DNA of 64,000 bases from Lithospermum erythrorhizon (taxonomy: Eukaryota > Streptophyta > Magnoliopsida > Boraginales > Boraginaceae), in assembly GCA_019722365.1 (NCBI GenBank), contig JADFUC010002248.1, positions 248,001-312,000 on the forward strand. The letters are read 5' to 3'. Both the position numbers and the translations under genes were made by a program. Within the stretch, counting starts at the first letter, position 1. Every line of letters starts with the position of its first letter. This document shows, one piece after another, positions 12,481 to 25,035 of this stretch. The notes beneath the pieces are model-generated. The model saw nothing but the letters and a program-made list of their open reading frames with translations. It had not been told where the DNA came from and searched no databases.

Positions 12481-12946
12481 GCATGAATCACGTTGTATTT
12501 TTCCTTCATTTTTTTGGTCAGCTTGTATGGTGACTCGATGTTCATATTCTTGGCGAATCAACCTTAAGAGGCGGCCGGCGCAGGGGCCGAGGTCATTACG
12601 GAGAAAAGAATTCCGAAAAATATCGGGAAAATGCTTTCAAAACTCTATAAACCCCTACTTGATTCCGTTTTGGTCAAAACTCTCGCTTGTTGAGTGTCTC
12701 TTAGTATTTCGTGGCGGTGCTCCGACCACGACCCGACCTCAAAATGCTCCACAGTGAGTGTTGATACGTCTTCTGGCACGCTCCGCCGTATGCGGCGGTG
12801 GATTAACTTCCTCGTATTTCTCAAAATGCATGGAAACTTACTTTTTATTCATCAGGATGTTGTTAATGTAAGGCGTCGGTGGTCAAATACAAAGCGATTG
12901 ATGTTATTCAGTGTCGTCGTTGGAAATAAAAGCGGCATTTGGGTAA

Positions 12947-13908
12947 GTCATGGGTTTTAAGCCCGAGTTTGATCAAATGGAGAAATTTGCCAAATCAAAT
13001 TGGGGAAATTTTGGATTTGAATCTCTACGCAACCTCTTGGCTGGGATGTTCTTGTTTCAATTTAAGTATGATGCAGATCATGATTGTATGCTTGAGGCTG
13101 GTCCTTGGATTTTTGCAAGGAGGCCTCTGATTATCAAAGTGTGGACGCATGGTGCTAAAATTGAGCACAAAGATGAAGCTATGGTTTCGGTGTGGGTGAG
13201 AATTCCCAACCCGAACCTTCAATTCTGGAATAAAGAAATGCTAAGTCGAATTGGTAGCTATATTGGGAAGCCTTTAATGGCGGATAGTGCCACGTCGGCA
13301 TTGGAAGTATGGCGTATGCTAGGGTTTATGTTGAGATTGATGTTAATTGGGAATTGCCGGAGTTTGTTCCCCTCATGGATGACCTTGGGAATGAGTTTCA
13401 ACAAAAAACAGTTTCGAATGGATTCCGCCAAAATGTTCTCACGGTAAGGTATTTGGGCATAGTAATGGAAGATGTTATCATGGTGGAGCACTAAAAACCA
13501 CGAGGGAAGTGGTAAAAGAACAGAAGCTACGAGATGTGCAACAATGGTAGTCAAAAGAGCATTCCGTGGAATCAAGGTTGCAAAGAGGTCACGGCCAGAT
13601 GCAGTTGAAGTGTCCACGGCATGAAGTTGTTGAATGTTGGCAGAGGTGGATAGGGTGTATGAATGATGGGCTGGTATTTTATTATTCATGTTTCAATCCC
13701 TGTTCAAAATGCTTTTGCAAGTTTGGATAAAGAGGTGTCTAAAATTGTTAGGGTTGATGATGATCCTATTGTGAGTAATGAAGTTGATGGCAATGATTCA
13801 AGTAGTGGATTTCAATCAAGCAAGAATGGAGAAAATAAGAAGAAGCCAGAGCTCAGGAAGATCAGACAGAGTATGAGGGTGAGAAAGCCTCCTTCTCATC
13901 TTAAATGA
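12947..13908 (+). pseudogene. LINE ORF1 (DUF4283 / zinc-knuckle nucleic-acid-binding protein), frameshifted
   Basis: The open stretch from 12950 encodes most of the DUF4283 domain. Near 13300 the frame changes and continues as YARVYVEIDVNWELPEFVPL, a segment that follows DUF4283 in plant LINE ORF1 proteins. Another change of frame leads to a CxxC-type knuckle. The last open part (13663-13908) is polar, then basic (KKPELRKIRQSMRVRKPP). ORF1 proteins bind the element RNA. This copy cannot encode an intact product. Confidence 0.8.
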
Positions 13909-16900
13909 AGATAAGATTACGAAATATTAAGGCGTTAAGCGTCTAGTAAACTTGATATAAATTAGAATATTTGTAAAGTTTTAGATATTGTTTGCCTTAT
14001 AGAGAATAAAATTAGTCCTAGTAATTTTGAAAGAGTTACTAGTATTGTTTTTCCTAAGCGGTCAATAATGATTTCACATAATAATATAATTGAAGCGTAT
14101 TGATAGGATCATTGTTAGTTGGAATCCTAATAATGTTAGTGTTCAATTAGTCCGTTCTAGTAAGCAAAATATCCTTGTTAGAGTTCAGGATTTGATACAC
14201 AACAAGAGGGACTTTTTTATGATTGTTGTTTATGTTAAGCATACTCTTGCTGATAGAAGAGTTATGTGGTCCTCTCTTGTTGATGATGTCTACAGTTAGC
14301 GAGGAGCCGTAGTTAATGATTGATTTCAATATTGTTAGAAATGCCTGCGAGTCACGTAGAAGGGAGTCACGACAACCTTGAAATGAAAGAGTTTCAATGT
14401 ATTTCAAATGTAGTGTTATGGAATGCCTACATCTTGGTTGTAATTTTACTTGGAGGCGAAATTAGATATCGATAGGATGGTAAGAGTCCTATATAGAGTG
14501 TTGTGTAATGTGGAGTGGTTGAATACTATGGCAGGTTGTTTATAAGATGTTCATGTTGTTCAGGAATATGATCATTGCCATGTGGATGTTCATTGTATGC
14601 AACATCCCTAGTGATCCTAAGCCATTTAAGTATAATCACTTTCTTGCAACTCATGAGTCACTGAGTATTATTGAAGATGTGTGGAATGAGATTGTGGAAG
14701 GAAATGAGTTTCAAAAGTTGCAGCATCATTGCAAATCTGTGAAGAATGCTTAAAAATCTTAACAAGCAAGCCTTCTCTAATATCAGTGTGAGGGTGGTTG
14801 AGATGAAGTACCAAATTTAAAGGAGATTAGAAACTTGTATTGCAGGGGAGATATCGATCGTGAGGAAATACTATGCAAGGCTAAGGACATTACTATGAAT
14901 CTGTTGTGCAAGGCTGAGAGTGAATTTTATAGAAATAAGGCTAGGATGGGATGGTATAAGGATGGGAATGATAATACAAAATTATTTCATTCTTCTATGA
15001 GGATCAATCAAAAGCAAAGTCTTATTTATAAAATTTCCATAATGAGAGAGGGGTGATCATTCTGATTATCGGCTATTTCAAGTTGTAGCTATTGAATTAT
15101 ATAAGATGCATTCTCACATGCAAGCTACTACCGTCATAAGCAAAGATTGATCTTTGTCGCGATCAAGAAGAGAATTGATGTTGTTGATTTTGAGGATTTG
15201 CAGAAGTCTGTTACTGAGGAGATTGAAAGTACTTTTCTTGGTATGAGGTATGGCACTGCACCGCATCCTGATGGGCTTTCTCTTGAATTCTATAAGGACT
15301 CTTGGAGTATTGTAGGCACTCTGTCGTTCGCATTTATTCGAGTTTTCTTTTCATACATGTCCTTTGTACACAGATATGTGAATTAGCGACTCTTTAAATG
15401 CATTAATACGACAGATTCTATGAGGTATGTGACTTTATCTGCTATATAACTGCTGATAATGTTGATCTGCAATGGGATTTCTTCTATCGTGCACTCATAG
15501 ATTGAGGGAAGATTACGCACACAAAATAGTTGGTGATCACCAGACTGTATATGTACCAGGTAGACAAATCTCCCCAATGATGTAATAATTGATTGAGTAA
15601 TTTGCTCCTTGAAGCTACAGCGGCATGGAGTGTATGATGAAGAAGATTGATAATATGAAGGCATATGATTTTGTGATTGGAGTTTCATGTGGATGTTGCT
15701 GCAGCATCTCAATTTTTCTCCTAAATTCAATGCTTGGATCAAGGCATGTGTAACCCGGCGCTGGTTTTCCGTCGACTTGAATGGATACCGCCCACAGGTT
15801 CTTTTCGATTCCGGGGCTTGAGGCAGGGATGATCCACTGCATCCTCTTGCTCTGTTCATCAAATAAATCGTGGAGTTTTTGAAGATCTTATGAAGATGGT
15901 TGTTGTTTATGCTACAAATAAATTCAAGTTTTATCCCATGTGTCAATAAATTGGACTCACAAACATATGTTTTGCAGATGATCTTTGCATTGTCTGCTAT
16001 GCTGACAAAGAATCCATTTGCACCATTAAGAATGTGCTTATCAAGTTTGGAGAAGCTATAGGGTTCAAGCCTAATCTTAGCAAAAGTTCATGTTTCTTTG
16101 CTGGTGTTTCAAATGAGTTGGTGGATCATTATACAGGTTATTGGCATTTAAAGACTCTTTTTACTGTCGATACGCCCAGAATTCCCACGAGCGCGAAACA
16201 TTGAGTGTCGAGAGGCGCTTAATTTTTCGTTGACAAAATCGAGAGGCAAAATTGATAGGATTGTGAGATCAGCAGTTTTCTTTAGGCTTCAATGCTTATT
16301 AATTTCGTGTTCTTTGGAGTGGTAAATTCTTGGTGTCGATATATGTGTTAACTGCGCCATGTGTCAAAGGAAATTGAGGAAAATAGCCAAGGCTTTTCGT
16401 ACGGAAAGAGACGGTAAGATGTAAAGGAGCTCCTGAGGTCAAATGGAGAACTGTTGTATTCCTTAAGAAGGAGGGTGACCTTGGGGTGAAGAACATTGCT
16501 GGGTGGAATAAACTATGTATGTCTCAACATGTGTTCAATATTGCAGGAACAAGAGGCTATGTGGATCAAGTGGATAAACACATATAGACTCAAGGACAAA
16601 TCTATTTGGGACATTCAGCTTAGGAGTGTGAATGTGGACTGGGTAAAATGGTAAAACTTCAGGAGAAATACTCGAAACTCATGTGAAATGGGTGGCTTAG
16701 ACGTAATTGAATGTTAACTGTGATAAGCGGCATTGTATGGGTATGTTGCGCTAAGGAAATATTTAGGAGGAAGGAGGTGAGTTTGCTTAGAATTGAACAT
16801 GAAGACTCTCTTGCTTATGCTCTGAGAAAATTTCACTCGCCTAGGGATAAACATGATCTGCGATGCAATGAGCAGAATCACCGAGAAATGAAATGCCTAT

Positions 16901-19816
16901 ACTCGATTAGCGGAGGCGTGTAGTGTGTTGGAATGGTGCTCAGAATTTCAAGACTTCTAATCTATGGGAATATAATCAGTCGAGATGCGAGTTTTGTAAC
17001 GACCCGCCCGAGCCGGCCGTCACGAGTTAGAATCATCAATCCACGGACACGAGTCACCCGTCGATGGATGAATCCAATTTAAAAAACCCGTCATCATGAT
17101 TAAACCCAAAAAAAACAACATACAAGCTGGAAAGAAGAAGCCGATTTTTAGGAAAATGATCCGTCGTGGTATTTCTAACCATACAACACAACCGATATAT
17201 ATCAATCGAGACAGAGTACAAAGAAATATCAACAACATCTCGATTAAAAATCTCGAAATAACAACAAAATGGAAATCCGAACTACAATCTAAATACCAAC
17301 AATTTGTGAGGATCAGCGCCGCCCGCCCATTTCGCTGGCGCTAAATCATTATCCTGACGATCCCCAAAAGCGCCCGAAGCACCACTGTCGACCTAGCACA
17401 AATAAAATGTCGTCCATAGCGAATAGGGTGTAAGGCTGCCGAAGCTTAATGAATATATCTCAAAGGTAGAAATTAACTTTCGCTGCAGCGTAGTGTGGTA
17501 TAAGAGAATAATTAAAATTCGCATGTTTTGATTGATATGATGACGGGGATACTATACAACTTCGAAGCTCAAATAAAAGGAAAATATCATTAGTAAGTTC
17601 ATTATCATCAAATTATGTGCTTAAATGCATAAAAGTATATCAAAACCGGCATTCTTATGATCATTAAGTTACATGGGCGAAAATCAACTAAACATGCATA
17701 TTCTAATAAAGAACATCCGACAATAGTAATCGTGTCTTTCAAAGAAAACAACAACAACAACTACACAAATAAAGTCACAACTGCGCTATCGACCAACGAT
17801 GTAAAATATCGCGACTAAACAACTGAACCATCTGACTCCGCGCTCAACTTGACCCCATTGTAGTACTACTCGACCCAGCTCAACAACTCGATCTTCATCA
17901 TAATCAGAATTTCCAACAACTAATGCGCGCTATAGTCAGCCTCGGCCTACGAGGAGAAACATATGTCCCGTCGACATAAGCTAACGACACGCTCGTTACC
18001 GTCGGTACAAGGCAATCGCTGACTGCGCTCGTACCGTCGTACAAGGCAAAACCGGATAATTACAGCTGACATATATCAGCGCTCAATGACTCATCACATG
18101 CCCGATCCAACCAGCAAAGCACTAACGTCAAAATAGCCGAGGAAATCAACTCATCCTAATTAGAGCTCAAACTCGTACCAGAAACACTATGAATCCCGTG
18201 AAACAACGCACAATCGACTACTCAACTAACCATCCATACTCAAATAATCAACTACAAAGATATAGATAAAACATGCTCCTGATTGTTACCAAATTCAACA
18301 CGTTCACGAAGAAGTAAACTAATATACACCCTTACGAGAAAAATACTCACATTGGTAGCAATAAATAGCGCCTCGCCTAATTAGTCAAATTGCCCTTTTC
18401 CAAGCTACGCCTAACAGAAACACCCGAAATTACAATTACTACTTACTACCATATTAATTCCATTTAGTTACTATCCAACTTTTTCAACAATTTGATTTAC
18501 CAATTATCAACTTAAGGTGGAAAAGCTACTACTGAGCATAAGCGACTAATAAAGCGACCAAATATCAATCCATAACTTCGCTTTCACTATAATCATTTTC
18601 GCTTGGTACCAACTAACACTTTAAAACTACAATTAACCCAAAATCAATTTCTTCAACTAATTTACCCATCTTTAACAATCTTTATTCCAAAAGCGAAATT
18701 ACTCTCAATTACCTGAGCGAATTCAACATAAATCTTTTAACCACCTAAACATCAAAACTTTAACTCCAAGCAACTATATTAATTGATGATATACTTTTAC
18801 AACTTAAGGTGGTTTGGAAAATCAACAAAAGTCAACTAACACATTTAACGTTTCAACCCCAAAATCGATTATTATCACTTCTAACCATATAATCGAGCTT
18901 AGATGATACCTACATACCATTGAAAACTCTGAAACTCAAAGTCTGTGGCCAACAAAAGTCAAACTTAATAACTTCTTAAAATACAAAAATCTACCAACTT
19001 TCTTACCTTAAAGTGTAAGGGGATGATGAGGGGAAAACTAATTCGATCAGAAAAACTTTAGTCCTTAGCGACAAAGGGAAGAGAAGAAAATGGAGAAAAA
19101 AAGAGGCCTGCTTAAGGAATTTCGGCCAAAACAAGGAGAAAGGGGTTGGTGAGGTTTTTTGATGATGATGAATAGTGATTGGGGGTTGGTGGGAGATATT
19201 TAAGAAAATGTTTAAGTCCCATTTAGTTTTGCGGTTTAAGAACTTCGTCTCGGTTTATGACATGCTTTCGAACATGCGCTTCTTTTCTGCCGAATAATAT
19301 TAAAATATTACTAATGCAGACGGGTTATTTGAGTTTCCCTTTGGTACAAGATTGTGTGGTTCAAAGGTAATGTGCAAAGGTTTACTTTTGTTAGAGTGAA
19401 TTTGTTATACAATGTGGCTACTTGAGACCAAGGACAAGTTGTGCCAATGGTCGATTGTAAATAATAGCAAGTGTGTGTTGTGTGAAGGAGATGAGTCTAC
19501 TGATCACTTGTTCTTTTCTTGTGAGTTTTCTTCTCAAATTTAGAGGAGAATGCTAATGTACACTAAGAATTTTCACATCCCAGGTTGTTGGAGTCAAGAG
19601 CTGTAGAAGATTTATGAAGATAGTATTGGAGATGGCTTCCAGAGGAAGCTGATAAAGCTTGTGTTGAATTGTGCAGTTTATACAATCTGGAGAGAAAGAA
19701 ATCAAATGATATTTCAACAAAGTGCAAATATTGATAGTATTGTTGCTTGTATTACTAGAATTGTTACATGTAGAGTGGATACTTGGAGAAAAGTCCCTAG
19801 GATTAGAAGTAATTAA
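13905..19816 (+). pseudogene. LINE ORF2 (endonuclease-reverse transcriptase), many stops, interrupted by nested insertion
   Basis: Begins at an ATG that overlaps the ORF1 stop (ATGA, 13905-13908). Recognisable pieces in changing frames: an endonuclease-like segment; an RT N-terminal piece near 15147-15386 (GTAPHPDGLSLEFYKDSW); an RT palm with LNFSPKFNAWIKACVT near 15700; FADDLCIVCYADKES at 15971; a connection region near 16430-16920; and, after the nested insertion, KIVWFKGN near 19350 and the C-terminal Cys/His region at about 19450-19560. The reading SRCEF on the left and PLWYKIVWFKGN on the right become contiguous once the insertion is removed. Confidence 0.85.
16995..19330 (+). mobile_element. 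About 2.3-kb non-coding insertion in LINE ORF2, probable solo LTR (Ty3-like)
   Basis: The insert begins TGTAACGACCCGCCCGAGCC, an LTR-like start resembling TGTMACGACCC ends of plant Ty3/gypsy elements. It has no significant open frame over 2.3 kb. It is flanked by GAGTTT on both sides (16989-16994 and 19331-19336), a 5-6 bp target duplication that restores LINE ORF2 when one copy is removed. The right end (GACGGGTTATTT) lacks the expected CA, so the element type is inferred. Alternatives are a degenerate solo LTR or a non-autonomous element with other termini. Confidence 0.6.
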
Positions 19817-20726
19817 TTTCTTTGTATAGAGTGGGGGCACAAAATTCGCGTTTTTTTGAACATTAGCTCTCAATTGTGTTTTCCGATTAATAAAAGAAAC
19901 GTTTTGAAAAAAAAATGTTAGAGGTTTCTTTGATCGGATGAGTTGTGAATTGATAGATGCGTCTAATAGTAACTACGCAAGGAAGAGAGACCAACCCAAC
20001 CCAGCGTGAAACGAAATCATCCCGTGATATTTACGTAGTATTATGCCATGCGTATTCGAAAAGCGAAATTGGGTTTCTCATTTCCCCAATCTCCTTACCA
20101 ACGACTATCTGTGAGGGGTGTAATATAACTTCTTAGTATTGTTTTCTTGAAAGCTCATGCATTTGAGATCAATAAAATAGAGTATCTACGTGATTATGAT
20201 TGAATTACAAATTGACACATTGATTCTGATTAATAGGTTGGGACTTGTAAGAATTTAGATGGATCCTTCAAAAATTGTTTATCATAAATGGAGGAATATC
20301 CATAAACAAAACTGGAATTAAAAATATTTGCAAATGTTAATCCATATTAGTTCGGTGTGGGAACTAGCCATTCATCGAAGCATGGACACCTGGGGATCAT
20401 CCCTTTAATTTTATTTTAAAATTAAGAAAAATTATTACGAAGTATTGTATTTTTTCAAAAATCACTTCGTTCGTCTTCCTACACGTACATGCCATAAAAC
20501 ATGGTCCCTACTCTTGACCATTGAGGCCTTGACATATTGAGAATTGAGTGATTGATATGTCTAAGTTTGTCCTCTATATAAAAAACTCAAACTTAGACGT
20601 CGGCATCTCTCAAGTCGGCAATTGAATGACCTCTAGACCAAGAATAATTTTTGACAAAGTTTGAGTTGTGTCCAAAACTTCATGTTTTTGGCAGGCTCAA
20701 GTTTGGTACATTATTGTAAAATGTAG

Positions 20727-20767
<41 letters not shown>

Positions 20768-20768
20768 G
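20727..20768. repeat. Heptamer tandem repeat (TATGGAC)n
   Basis: About six head-to-tail copies of the 7-mer TATGGAC, the last ending in TATGGAG. Being a 7-mer it shifts frame each copy, so the small open frame across it is unlikely to be real. Confidence 0.95.
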
Positions 20769-21522
20769 TATAAGTGGGTGGAAAATGGCTCAATATCCTA
20801 TGGACAGTCCACTCGCCCATCTCACATTCGATATGCCCCTTCTTCATATTGATTCGATTCATGTTCGTTAATGATTTGTTGGATCTTTCCATTATGTCCG
20901 ATACGAGCCCCATTTTAGTTGCTTACAAAATTTTACTAAGCACCGCGCTTATAGATATCATGGTCATTGAATTAAGTGGTTATATGATCTAACGGTTAGA
21001 AAAAAATAGAGGAAAAATGAGTATTTCAAATTGATTTGAAAACACATAAAAAAAAGAAGATGGCACTGGTACTTACAAAATTATAGCGCCCAATTGAGAC
21101 TCGTTCGATACTATGGAGTATTGACTAACCATGGTCATTTTCAATTTTTTTATGTTGCGTCGTATACATGTGGAATATGAATAATTTTTATGACACTTTT
21201 TGTTACAATTACTTCTGGTAATGAATAAAACGTATTTCATTATTTAAGAAATTATTACATACACTCAGCGTATGAATTATAGATTGTGTACTTTTTCGTG
21301 CTTGTGTGTGAATGTGTACCATCTATACGTGTCATACCGATAAAATTATGATATTACTTTTGTATTTACTTTTTATAAATAAAAAATAATATACATATAA
21401 TGTAATATAAAATGTAATATGATACATGAGTATTATTCTTGGTTGTTTATACTTATCTTTTGTTACACACTCCTTATTATTGGTGCATATCATTATTCAT
21501 AAATTATGTTATTTCAATATTT

Positions 21523-21694
21523 ACTACTCTCTCATCCCAAAAAGATAGAGTTATTTGATTTGGCTCGAATAATTAGAAGAATTCAAATTTTTCTCACAAT
21601 CCAAGTTTTTCCTCCATATTTTTGAACTAAATGAGAACTAATTAATAGATTTTCAAAAAAAGGAAAATGTTCCTATCAATTAGGGATGGAGTAT
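21523..21694. mobile_element. Stowaway-like MITE
   Basis: Left end TACTACTCTCTCATCCCAAA; right end in reverse complement reads TACTCCATCCCTAATTGATA. These are imperfect inverted ends of about 20 bp, about 170 bp apart and bounded by TA. Length and ends fit Stowaway. Confidence 0.55.
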
Positions 21695-22250
21695 TAGCAA
21701 ATACCATTATTGATAGAATATGATATTTCAATATTATTGAGAATATAATGCGTAATTTCTCAATAACCCCATTATTAATAAATTATGGTATTTCAGAATG
21801 ACTACATTATTAAGTAACCAAGTTGCTTCAAACTCGATACATTTTTTTATAACACGGGACCGCATCCGCTATAGCTCTAACAAAAAATCGTGACGCCGCG
21901 TCCCTTGGCTTCCTTTCTGACAGCCAAAACAGCCAGGACTCGATACATGACATTATTAAAACGAGTTTAAGTTTATCCGCGGAACCTCATCTATACATAC
22001 CCAAATAGTGTTGGTTGGAGTGGGAAATGACTATTTGCACTCCTATTTTTTAAGTGTAGTAATTGAGAAGTTATATTTGAGGACAAAATAGTAATTTCAT
22101 CATAAAAAAAATACTATTTGGGTTTGCAGTGTACTCGGAAGTAAAAGTCAAAGTTAGAATCCAACACAAATTTTTCTTTTTACTTGCGAGTGGTTTAACA
22201 TTAGAATCACTATTGCAATAAGTTATTCTGTCTTTTAAGTTATCCAAATT

Positions 22251-24369
22251 ATGTCTTCAAACCCCAATTGCTCTGTTTACATTGGTAATCTTTTACCCTG
22301 TTTTTATTTCAAATTATTTGTCCTGTTTTTTATTTAATTATTTAATTTATAACTTTAATAAATTCAAGAATCTATATTTTAGATGTTTTTAGTTTGATTA
22401 AATTAGTGTCCTCATACTTTAGTTTTCTGCTTGATATTTTGTTCCCCTGTTTTATTTTCATATTTAATTTTATCTTACTAATTAATTAAAGGGTAGTTAA
22501 AATTTATGCAGTATATATCTTTCCTTAATAAAAGGGTAGTTAAAATTTATGCAGTATATGTCTTTCCTTAATATATTTTTGTATTTTGAGCCTACCCTTT
22601 TCATATTTTTGTATTTTGTAATTTTTGCTGAATTGCTGTAAAGATTGCATTTTATAGCTAACAAGCTTTGTTTTGTGCTTAGTAGTTATCTTACTAATTA
22701 ATTAAAGGGTGGTTAAAATTTATGCATTATATGTCTTCCTTAAATATTTTTTGTATTTTGAGCCTACCCTTTTGATTATTTTTGTAAATTTTATTGAATT
22801 GCTGTAAAGATTGGATTTTTATAGCTAACAAGTTTAGTTTTGTGCTTAGTAATTATACTAATGTTTAATTTGGTTTGAGTATTGATATACAATGAAGATT
22901 TATTCATATTTTTGTTTTCCTGAAATGTGGTTTAGCTTACTTGAATTGAAGAAGTTGTTAATTGAGCTATTTTAAAGAAGTCTGGCAATTTTTTTTTTAC
23001 TTCTATACTAAAATTATGTATGTTCAAGACGAGTTCACATATGTTCAACGTCGGTTAGAAGTCTGTTCGGTGACCGTAGCTGTTCACAACAAATGGATTG
23101 TGCATATTAATTTGAATAGTAAATAATATGGTTTCTAGTTCTGCTTCTGTTTTGATTGTCTTGTGCTATTTGTTTGTCTGTATGTTCTAGTTTTTGTTAT
23201 TTCTGTGGACCGATTGTACAAAGATTATCTCGTTTCCTATTGCATATGTGATTGAATGGTGTATTTTTATTGGATATTTATACGGACTAGTGATTTTGAC
23301 ACTTCGATTCTTGATAATGCCACTTCATTCATATTTTACATTTATACTTTAAATGCAGTGCAATCATGAAGTGTAGTGCTAAAATTGTTGCCTTCGTCTA
23401 AATTTTGATGGAATGAACTAATGAAGTGCTAAACGGTTTTCATTATTTGTTAGGTAATCTTGATGAGAGAGTAAGTGATAGGGTATTGTATGATATACTC
23501 ATCCAAGCAGGACGTGTTGTGGACTTAAATATTCCTAAAGATAGAGAAAGCGGTAAAGCTAAAGGTTTTGCCTTTGCGGAGTATGAAACAAAAGAGATAG
23601 CCGAATATGCAGTCAGGCTATTCTCTGGTCTGGTTACTCTCTACAATAGAACTTTGAAATTTGCGGTTCGTCCCTGACCATACCTTGTCTATATTTCTAT
23701 AAATCATCTTAAACATTTTCTTTGTTGTGTACAAGTAAACATTTTTTACAGAGATGACGAATACATGCATTTTTTTCCATCTTACTAATAGTGTGAGGCT
23801 TGTGCCTTGTGAACTGCTTGTTACTTATTAGAAGAGAGAAACTATATGGGTGGTAAACTTCTGTAGGTATTTATTGGTAATTCTAATGATAGATGAACTT
23901 CCGAAACAGATTTCAGGAAAGGATAAGCCTTCGCCTAACTTATCTACTGCAACTCCCACTCAGTCATCTTACAGACCAAGGCCTCCTGCTGTACCATATA
24001 ATGACTTAGACTCTTCCCTTTACTCAGCAAGGTTGCTAACATCATGCCGCTTTTCTGAGCAAGTAACATATTCCCAAGGTGATTCATTACTGCAAAACTG
24101 TTTTTATAACCATAATCATGTGCTTTCTTTTATCTCTGCCACCATTTTTAATATTCCGTGACATATGGTGCAATGTCTGATGAGTCATTTTTTCCAATCC
24201 AGAGCCAGCTCCTCCTGGCATATCAGAACATCAATATAATGGGTATAGGTCACATTATGAGAGCAATGGTTATGATTATAATGGAAGAGTGTTAGGAACC
24301 ACGTTGGACACATATAGCGGCTCCAGGTCAGACCGTTGTGATTCTCGTAATTCGACCAATTATAACTAG
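22251..24369 (+). CDS. RRM-domain RNA-binding protein (SF3B4/RBM7-like)
   Basis: Complete 193-residue protein from four exons: 22251-22284, 23454-23665, 23910-24078, 24203-24369. Every junction is GT-AG and keeps frame. One RRM occupies about residues 7-83, with RNP2 VYIGNL (9-14) split by intron 1 and RNP1 KGFAFAEY (48-55). The sequence DERVSDRVLYDILIQAG resembles the first RRM of SF3B4 and of RBM7. The C-terminal half is low-complexity, rich in Ser, Tyr, Pro, Gly and Asn (residues about 84-193), ending NSTNYN. The start was chosen because only this tiny exon supplies RNP2 with the right phase. Family proteins act in splicing or RNA surveillance; I recognise the plant orthologue group but not a definite role. 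Confidence 0.92.
22473..22857. repeat. About 215-bp tandem duplication inside RRM intron 1
   Basis: Copy 1 (about 22473-22687) and copy 2 (about 22688-22857) share ATCTTACTAATTAATTAAAG, TTGTATTTTGAGCCTACCC and GAATTGCTGTAAAGATTG in the same order, with copy 2 slightly shortened. Inside copy 1 a block of about 40 bp (AAAGGGTAGTTAAAATTTAT) is itself duplicated at 22488 and 22530. Confidence 0.85.
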
Positions 24370-25035
24370 CTTTTCTAGCAAGAGGGGATACCATTATATT
24401 ATGTACAACTATCTAGCATCATATTGTTACCTTTTGTTGTTTTTTGGTAGTGATGCAATCATGCTAATCTCTATGATGTATATAAATTAGAGACCTAGTT
24501 TTCTGTGACATGTTCCTTTTTTTTTTTATAAATTTTATGCTGCTCAAGTGTTTGATGCTATGGTACTTATCATACTTCTTAGAATGGTTTCTTAACAAAA
24601 GGTATTTTATGGATATATATGGACGGAACTTGTTTTATAATCTAGTTATTTGATGGATCTAAACATTTGCTTTTCTTTTGTTAATACTTACCTGAAATTT
24701 ATGCAAGTGTACAAGTACTCTCGAGTAGTGTATACATTATTGAATAATAGTGGATTTGTTACTTGCTTCACTTCTAATCCAACATGTTATTCATTGATGT
24801 TCATGCACCTCACTTAAATTTGAGACTTATGCAAGAGTGCAAGACAACTGAAAAAGAAATCGAGCTTTTAAGTAGTAACTTAGGAGTGATTAACATTCCA
24901 ACATTGGGTGTGGCATACATGTCAATTGCCTAGACATGCACATATACAATTTCACCTCTCTACTTACCACTTCAATTCTTATAACCCATATTTTTTACTT
25001 AAACCATTCTACTTAGCACTTTAATTATGGAAATA
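24370..25035. other. Convergent intergenic between RRM and GH9 genes
   Basis: A 666-bp tail-to-tail spacer holding both 3' UTRs. No gene is seen. Confidence 0.7.

Larger units (their letters stand above)
12520..19914 (+). mobile_element. Decayed non-LTR retrotransposon (LINE), split by a nested insertion
   Basis: Two-ORF plant LINE. ORF1 (about 12766-13908) has a DUF4283 domain (SNWGNFGFESLRNLLAGMF, DADHDCMLEAGPWIFARRPL), then a zinc-knuckle remnant near 13420-13490 and a basic tail. ORF2 starts at 13905 and carries weak endonuclease remnants (about 13905-14330), reverse transcriptase including a FADD catalytic box (15971-15982), and a C-terminal zinc-binding region (SKCVLCEGDESTDHLFFSC) ending at 19816. 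The 3' end is a short A-run at 19906-19914 after an AATAAAAG-like signal. Many stops and frameshifts show the copy is dead. Sequence between 16995 and 19330 does not belong to the LINE. The 5' end is not defined. Confidence 0.9.
19915..22250. other. Intergenic between LINE and RRM gene
   Basis: AT-rich, with one short 7-mer array and one MITE listed separately. No supported gene. The last few hundred bases should hold the promoter and leader of the RRM gene. Confidence 0.6.

Noticed and set aside
17020..17344. Open frames at the start of the nested LINE insertion
   Set aside because: Short, unrelated to any pol or gag domain, and inside a region interpreted as a non-coding LTR.
20668..20992. 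Small plus-strand frames over the heptamer repeat
   Set aside because: Created by the TATGGAC repeat; no similarity or conserved start.
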